Translations under genes and position numbers: made by a program
Part shown: piece by piece, positions 23,440-27,436 of the stretch
Position numbering within the stretch: the stretch's first letter is position 1
How the letters are laid out: each line of letters starts with the position of its first letter
NCBI GenBank assembly: GCA_003521145.1
Contig: DOTL01000053.1
Location: 1 to 27,436 of the forward strand
DNA from: Streptococcus sp.
Lineage (GTDB): Bacteria; Bacillota; Bacilli; Lactobacillales; Streptococcaceae
DNA length: 27,436 nt
Direction of reading: 5' to 3'
The notes under the pieces: generated by a model
The model's input: only the letters and a program-made list of their open reading frames with translations
Databases searched by the model: none
Told to the model about the DNA's origin: nothing

Positions 23440-24088
23440 GGCTTTCTTGACCTTTCATGATGGCCACTCCTGACGAAGTCCCAATACGGGTTGCACCAGC
23501 TTTGATAAAGGATTGAGTCGCCTCAAGTGTGCGTGCTCCACCAGATGCCTTGACTCCCATAGTAGGACCAACAGCCTCTCGCATAAGTTCAATATCTTCA
23601 ACGGTAGCACCACCAGTAGAAAACCCTGTAGATGTCTTCACAAAATCGGCACCTGCCAGTTTTGCTAATTGGCAAGCTTCGACCTTTTCTTCATCAGTCA
23701 ATAGACAAGTTTCAATAATAACCTTTACAAGTTTACTTCCACTTGCTTCAACAACAGCTTTAATATCATCTTCGACTAATTTAAGGTTTCTAGATTTAAG
23801 AGCACCGATATTGATTACCATATCAATTTCATCCGCCCCATTGGCAATAGCGTCCTTGGCTTCAAAAGCCTTAACTGCAGAGGTCGATGCTCCCAAAGGG
23901 AAACCAATAACAGTACAAACTTTAACAGCACTATCTTTAAGAAATTCAGCTGCCGTTTTAACCCAAGTCGGATTAACACAGACACCGGCAAACTCATACT
24001 TCTTAGCCTCATCAATTAGGAAAAGAATCTGTTCTTTATTAGCATCAGCTTTTAGTAAGGTATGGTCAATATAGCTATTAGCAGACAT
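23426..24088 (-). CDS. deoC: Deoxyribose-phosphate aldolase
   Basis: 220 residues. It splits 2-deoxyribose-5-phosphate into acetaldehyde and glyceraldehyde-3-phosphate. The Schiff-base lysine is Lys151 (DFVKTSTGF), with Lys180 (GVKASGG) and Asp89 (DEIDMVINIG) completing the site. The fold is a class I aldolase TIM barrel. AAGGAG lies 8 nt before the ATG; the gene follows pdp by 33 bp. The family's C-terminal region is complete. Confidence 0.95.
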   Translation of the reverse strand: MSANSYIDHTLLKADANKEQILFLIDEAKKYEFAGVCVNPTWVKTAAEFLKDSAVKVCTVIGFPLGASTSAVKAFEAKDAIANGADEIDMVINIGALKSRNLKLVEDDIKAVVEASGSKLVKVIIETCLLTDEEKVEACQLAKLAGADFVKTSTGFSTGGATVEDIELMREAVGPTMGVKASGGARTLEATQSFIKAGATRIGTSSGVAIMKGQESHDSY

Positions 24089-24121
24089 AAATAAACTCCT
24101 TGATTAGTATAAAAATAAGAC

Positions 24122-25398
24122 TTAGCGAATTATCTTTAATATTTCTATCGTTTCTTTACATTCACTATCAATGATAACATTTTTTTCAAATTCAGTCAGC
24201 ATTTTTTCAGATAAAATTTCTTGACTATAGACCTTGGCAATAAGGTCTCCTTGAGCTACTGATTCGCCAACTTTCTTTTCAAATACAATTCCTGTTTCAT
24301 AATTAAGACTATCTGACTTCGTAGCTCGACCTGATCCTAATTGCATGGCAAATTTTCCAAATGCCATAGCAGGTAACTCTTTAATGTAACCTGTTTCATG
24401 AGCATGAATATCTGTCACGACAGGAGCACTGCTATGACGATAAAAATCGGTCAAATCACCACCTTGAGCTTGAATGAGTTCTTCAAACTTAGCAAGGGCT
24501 TTGCCTCCCACTAAGTGCTGACGAGTCTCTTCCTGACTAGCTTCAACCTGAGCTAAATCTAATAGGATCTCAGCCAACTCACAGATAAAGTCAGTGATAT
24601 CTTCACGTCCCTTACCTTGCATAATTTCAATAGCCTCAGTGATTTCTAAACGGTTACCAATAGCCTTACCTAGTGGCTGACTCATATCTGTAATAACTGC
24701 AATAGTTTCACGATTGACCTCATGCCCTAGTGCAACCATGGTTTCAGACAATTTTTCAGCATCAGACATATTTTTCATGAGAGCACCTTGACCAACAGTA
24801 ACATCCAGTAAAATCTTATCAGCACCTGCTGCAAGTTTTTTGGACATAACAGAGCTTGCGATTAGAGGAATGGAATCTACTGTTGCAGTGACATCACGCA
24901 AGGCATAAAGAAGTTTATCAGCCTTAACTAAATGCTCAGACTGACCAATGAGGGAAATCCCAATGTCTTTAACTTGCTGAATGAACTCTTCCTTGCTACG
25001 CTCAACCTGATAGCCTTTGATAGACTCTAATTTATCAATCGTTCCACCTGTATGACCGAGACCACGACCACTCATCTTAGCCACTGGAACACCAAAGCTA
25101 GCTACAAGTGCATAAGAATGATGGTTACCTTATCGCCAACACCACCGGTCGAATGTTTATCTACCTTAACACCTGGAATTTCCGACAAATCATATTGTTC
25201 ACCTGAAGCAACCATATCAGTGATCAAATCTTGGATTTCACGAATAGACATACCTTGATAATAAATTGCCATTGCCAGAGCATCTATCTGATAGTCTGGA
25301 ATTTCCCCAGACACATAGCCATCAATGAGATATGAAATTTCCGCAGTGCTAAACTCGCCACCATCTCTTTTCTTTTCAATTAAATCAACTGTTCTCAT
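24122..25398 (-). pseudogene. pdp: Pyrimidine-nucleoside phosphorylase, single frameshift
   Basis: The 5' part (25398-25102) encodes MRTVDLIEKKRDGGEFST through VDKHSTGGVGDK, the phosphate-binding signature of the thymidine/pyrimidine-nucleoside phosphorylase family, and then runs into a stop. The next frame resumes with VASFGVPVAKMSGRGLGHTG (an ATG at 25084) and continues to a normal end at 24122. The break lies at about 25109-25116, where the expected LAPL segment reads one base short. The total of 1277 bp is one less than the 1278 needed for the ~425-residue family length. The enzyme would cleave uridine, thymidine and deoxyuridine to base plus sugar-1-phosphate. Unless frameshifting or a sequencing error rescues it, the protein is split between the phosphate loop and the C-terminal domain. 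Confidence 0.9.
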
Positions 25399-25985
25399 AT
25401 TTTCTCACTTCTAAGGATATAATATCCTTTATCCTTTTTAACAACTTCAGCATTACCAAACACATCCTCCATCTTAGCCTTAGCTGATGGAGCTCCTTGT
25501 TTTTTCTGTATAACAATAGTTAGGTTTCCACCTTGATTGAGATAATCATATGCCTCTTGAATAACTTGATGAACCACCTTCTTCCCAGCACGGATAGGTG
25601 GATTAGAAATAATATAGTCAAAACTTTCAGTAACATTTTCATAGATATTCGATTGGAAAATAGTAGCTTCAACCTTATTTCGTTCAGCATTTTGTTTAGC
25701 TAAGTCAATTGCCCTACTATTAATATCAATCATTGTGGCTTTGACTCCTTGAACCTTGGCTAAACTGATACCGAGAGGACCATAGCCACAGCCCACATCT
25801 AAAAGCGTTTTGCCAGCTTCCAAATCTAATGCACTCAAAAGCACTTGACTTCCAAAATCAATCATTTTTTTAGAGAAGACCCCAGCATCCGTATAAAACT
25901 GAAAACTTTCTCCTAATAAGTTTACCTTTAAATCATGAATATCATGAGCCGCATCTGGCGTCTCAGCATAATACATTTTTGACAT
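25395..25985 (-). CDS. RsmC-like class I SAM-dependent methyltransferase
   Basis: 196 residues. The SAM-binding motif I is DVGCGYGPLG (63-72). The catalytic NPPIRAG (128-134) is of the NPPY type used for N2-guanine methylation of rRNA by RsmC/RlmG-like enzymes. It is half the length of E. coli RsmC and corresponds to its catalytic half, so 16S G1207 is a possible but unproven target. Its stop overlaps the pdp start as ATGA, so it is the first gene of the nucleoside operon. GAAGGA precedes the ATG. No clear promoter is seen between it and coaA. Confidence 0.87.
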   Translation of the reverse strand: MSKMYYAETPDAAHDIHDLKVNLLGESFQFYTDAGVFSKKMIDFGSQVLLSALDLEAGKTLLDVGCGYGPLGISLAKVQGVKATMIDINSRAIDLAKQNAERNKVEATIFQSNIYENVTESFDYIISNPPIRAGKKVVHQVIQEAYDYLNQGGNLTIVIQKKQGAPSAKAKMEDVFGNAEVVKKDKGYYILRSEKI

Positions 25986-26060
25986 TATTTTTTTCCTTCT
26001 AGATAGTCCTTTTTCTTTATCGTATCATAAATACCAAAGTAAGGCTAGTAATATGATAAG

Positions 26061-26097
26061 GCTTACATTCAGGCATTTTTTCTGCTATAATGTAAGC
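26061..26097 (+). promoter_or_regulatory. coaA promoter with an overlapping inverted repeat
   Basis: TTACAT (-35, 26063-26068), a 17-bp spacer and an extended -10 TGCTATAAT (TATAAT 26086-26091). The coaA ATG is at 26099, only 7 nt after the -10. A perfect 9-bp inverted repeat, GCTTACATT (26061-26069) / AATGTAAGC (26089-26097), covers both promoter boxes with 19 bp between arms. It resembles a paired operator, but no regulator is recognised. Confidence 0.65.
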
Positions 26098-26098
26098 T

Positions 26099-27019
26099 AT
26101 GTTAAATGAATTTATCAATTTCGAAACGATATCACGCAAGGAGTGGCAACGCCTTCATAAAGAAGACAATGCTCCATTGACTTTGGAAGAACTGGATTCC
26201 ATTCGTAGTCTTAATGACAAGATTGATGTGCAAGAAGTAAATGACATTTATCTTCCTCTTATCAACCTCATTCGCATCTATCAGAAAACTGCCAATGATT
26301 TAACCTTTTCTAAGAGTATCTTTTTACAAAAATCACAGACTAATTGTCCATTTATTATTGGGGTATCTGGTTCTGTTGCCGTTGGTAAATCCACAACTAG
26401 TCGTTTGCTTCAACTCTTGTTGCAACGTACCTTTCCCCAATCTAAGGTTGAACTTGTAACAACCGATGGATTTCTCTATCCTAACCAAGTTTTGAAAGAA
26501 AAAGACATCCTTAATCGTAAGGGTTTCCCTGAATCCTACGATATGTCGCTTCTTCTCAATTTTTTAGATACTATAAAAAATTGTGGTGATGTCAATATTC
26601 CTGTCTACTCCCATGAAATTTATGATATTGTACCAGGACTTACACAAGAAATCAGACAACCCAATTTTTTGATTATCGAAGGGATTAATGTTTTCCAGAA
26701 TCCTATTAACCAACGACTCTACATGAGTGACTATTTCGATTTTTCTCTTTACATTGATGCTGAAGTTAATAATATCGAATCCTGGTATCTTGAACGTTTT
26801 CAAACCCTTCTTGAGCTTGCCAAAAACGATGAAAATAACTATTACCATCGTTTTACAAAATTTAGTAAAGACGAAGCTTTATCTTTAGCACAAAAAACGT
26901 GGCGTGATATCAATTTGGTTAACCTAGAAAATTATATCGAACCTACAAGAAGTCGAGCTGAACTGATTCTTCACAAGGGAGACAATCATAAAATCGACTT
27001 CATCCACTTAAAAAAATAG
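26099..27019 (+). CDS. coaA: Pantothenate kinase (type I)
   Basis: 306 residues, normal for bacterial type I PanK. It phosphorylates pantothenate with ATP, the first step of coenzyme A synthesis. The P-loop GVSGSVAVGKST is at residues 88-99. TTDGFLYPN and EGINVFQ are further family landmarks in the kinase core. The N-terminus (MLNEFINFETISRKEW) matches streptococcal homologues, which supports the ATG at 26099 although no Shine-Dalgarno sequence is present and the promoter lies directly upstream. It diverges from the nucleoside operon and is followed by rpsT with its own promoter. Confidence 0.95.
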   Translation: MLNEFINFETISRKEWQRLHKEDNAPLTLEELDSIRSLNDKIDVQEVNDIYLPLINLIRIYQKTANDLTFSKSIFLQKSQTNCPFIIGVSGSVAVGKSTTSRLLQLLLQRTFPQSKVELVTTDGFLYPNQVLKEKDILNRKGFPESYDMSLLLNFLDTIKNCGDVNIPVYSHEIYDIVPGLTQEIRQPNFLIIEGINVFQNPINQRLYMSDYFDFSLYIDAEVNNIESWYLERFQTLLELAKNDENNYYHRFTKFSKDEALSLAQKTWRDINLVNLENYIEPTRSRAELILHKGDNHKIDFIHLKK

Positions 27020-27026
27020 AAAAAGC

Positions 27027-27055
27027 TTGCCAAGGGTCCTAAAATAACGTATAAT
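27027..27055 (+). promoter_or_regulatory. rpsT promoter
   Basis: TTGCCA (27027-27032), 17 bp, TATAAT (27050-27055). The predicted start near 27062 gives a leader of about 27 nt containing GGAGG. Confidence 0.75.
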
Positions 27056-27088
27056 GACATAGTTAGATAAATTTTGGAGGTGAAAACA

Positions 27089-27325
27089 TTGGCAAATATT
27101 AAATCAGCTATCAAACGCGCTGAACTTAACGTTAAACAAAACGAACAAAACTCAGCTCAAAAATCAGCTTTGCGTACTGCTATTAAAGCATTCAACGCTA
27201 ACCCAACTGAAGAAACTTACCGTGCTGCATCTGCTAGCATCGATAAAGCCGTTTCTAAAGGTTTGATTCATAAAAACAAAGCAAGCCGCGATAAATCACG
27301 TTTTGCAGCTAAATTGGCTAACTAA
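27089..27325 (+). CDS. rpsT: 30S ribosomal protein S20
   Basis: 78 residues, very basic and Ala/Lys-rich, with the S20 signature at NIKSAIKRAELN and a C-terminal GLIHKNKASRDKSRFAAKL. S20 binds 16S rRNA early in small-subunit assembly. The start is TTG at 27089: GGAGG (27076-27080) lies 8 nt upstream and the family begins (M)ANIKSA. An in-frame TTG at 27074 overlaps the ribosome site and is rejected. The E. coli rpsT also starts with UUG, where the weak start takes part in autoregulation; the same may hold here. Confidence 0.95.
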   Translation: MANIKSAIKRAELNVKQNEQNSAQKSALRTAIKAFNANPTEETYRAASASIDKAVSKGLIHKNKASRDKSRFAAKLAN

Positions 27326-27328
27326 TTG

Positions 27329-27351
27329 AAAGCTCCATTTAGGAGTTTTTT
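27329..27351 (+). terminator. rpsT terminator
   Basis: AAAGCTCC / GGAGTTTT (one G-U) around an ATTTA loop, followed by a T-run, four bases after the rpsT stop. Confidence 0.8.
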
Positions 27352-27367
27352 ATTACCTTATAACATA

Positions 27368-27399
27368 AAAACCTGCTGGACGATAAGCTAGCAGGTTTT
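27368..27399. terminator. Bidirectional terminator
   Basis: AAAACCTGCT (27368-27377) and AGCAGGTTTT (27390-27399) form a perfect 10-bp stem with a 12-nt loop. T-runs exist on both strands. It probably ends a minus-strand transcript arriving from beyond the right edge as well as rpsT read-through. Confidence 0.75.
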
Positions 27400-27414
27400 C
27401 TTTATTAATTAAAC

Positions 27415-27436
27415 GGCTCTTTGTCAACTGTAGTGG
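27415..27436. mobile_element. Probable ISL3-family insertion sequence end (partial)
   Basis: The last 22 bases begin GGCTCTTTGTCAA, which I recognise as the form of ISL3-family terminal inverted repeats (IS1193/IS1167-like elements are common in streptococci). The preceding bases are AT-rich, as these elements prefer. The element itself lies outside the window, so this rests on the terminal sequence alone. Confidence 0.5.

Noticed and set aside
25084..25398. Two separate genes instead of a frameshifted pdp
   Set aside because: The two frames together give the full pdp protein in order, with a total one base short of the family length. The downstream piece has no ribosome site of its own.

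Overview
The window is low-GC Firmicute DNA. It looks like a Streptococcus of the salivarius group, and the amount of gene decay suggests S. thermophilus. The species call is an inference from recognised streptococcal and lactobacillales gene neighbourhoods (rapZ-yvcK-whiA, dinG-ypmB-aspC-asnS, pdp-deoC-cdd-bmpA-nup, coaA/rpsT), from recently broken but still legible genes, and from what looks like an ISL3-family end at the right edge. Almost everything is on the minus strand. Only the metallo-beta-lactamase-fold gene, coaA and rpsT are on plus.

Layout, left to right. 1-333 is non-coding, with several hairpins and a possible very short minus-strand RNA. Next come a cold-shock protein gene, a dipeptidase gene remnant (nonsense codon plus 3' truncation), and the tightly overlapping operon DUF1003-rapZ-yvcK-whiA. 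4781-6369 is a secreted Tyr/Asn-rich CAP-domain protein gene broken by three small frameshifts. 6632-9159 is a queuosine-precursor operon (queC-queD-queE-queF) behind a preQ1-I-type riboswitch and terminator. Then comes ridA, whose promoter carries a near-perfect CodY box. An MFS transporter gene follows, flanked by 73-bp direct repeats of a lipoprotein 3' end. Beyond it lie the lipoprotein gene, asnS, aspC, ypmB and dinG.

At 17.4 kb dinG diverges from a metallo-hydrolase gene. 18237-25985 is a nucleoside uptake and salvage operon, transcribed in the order methyltransferase, pdp (frameshifted), deoC, cdd, bmpA, and then the ATPase and two permeases of a BmpA-type importer. BmpA and the ABC proteins would bring nucleosides in, cytidine deaminase converts cytidine to uridine, pyrimidine-nucleoside phosphorylase would release the base and (deoxy)ribose-1-phosphate, and DeoC would feed deoxyribose-5-phosphate into central metabolism. 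The pdp break should interrupt the pyrimidine branch. coaA and rpsT close the window on plus, followed by terminators and a probable insertion-sequence end.

I see no clearly new multigene system. The observations most worth checking are: -10 elements placed directly before start codons (coaA and the dinG/MBL pair, implying leaderless or near-leaderless mRNAs); a 9-bp inverted repeat straddling the coaA promoter; the CodY box at ridA; the repeat-flanked MFS gene; the small-RNA candidate at the left edge; and the recent, reversible-looking frameshifts in the CAP protein gene and pdp.
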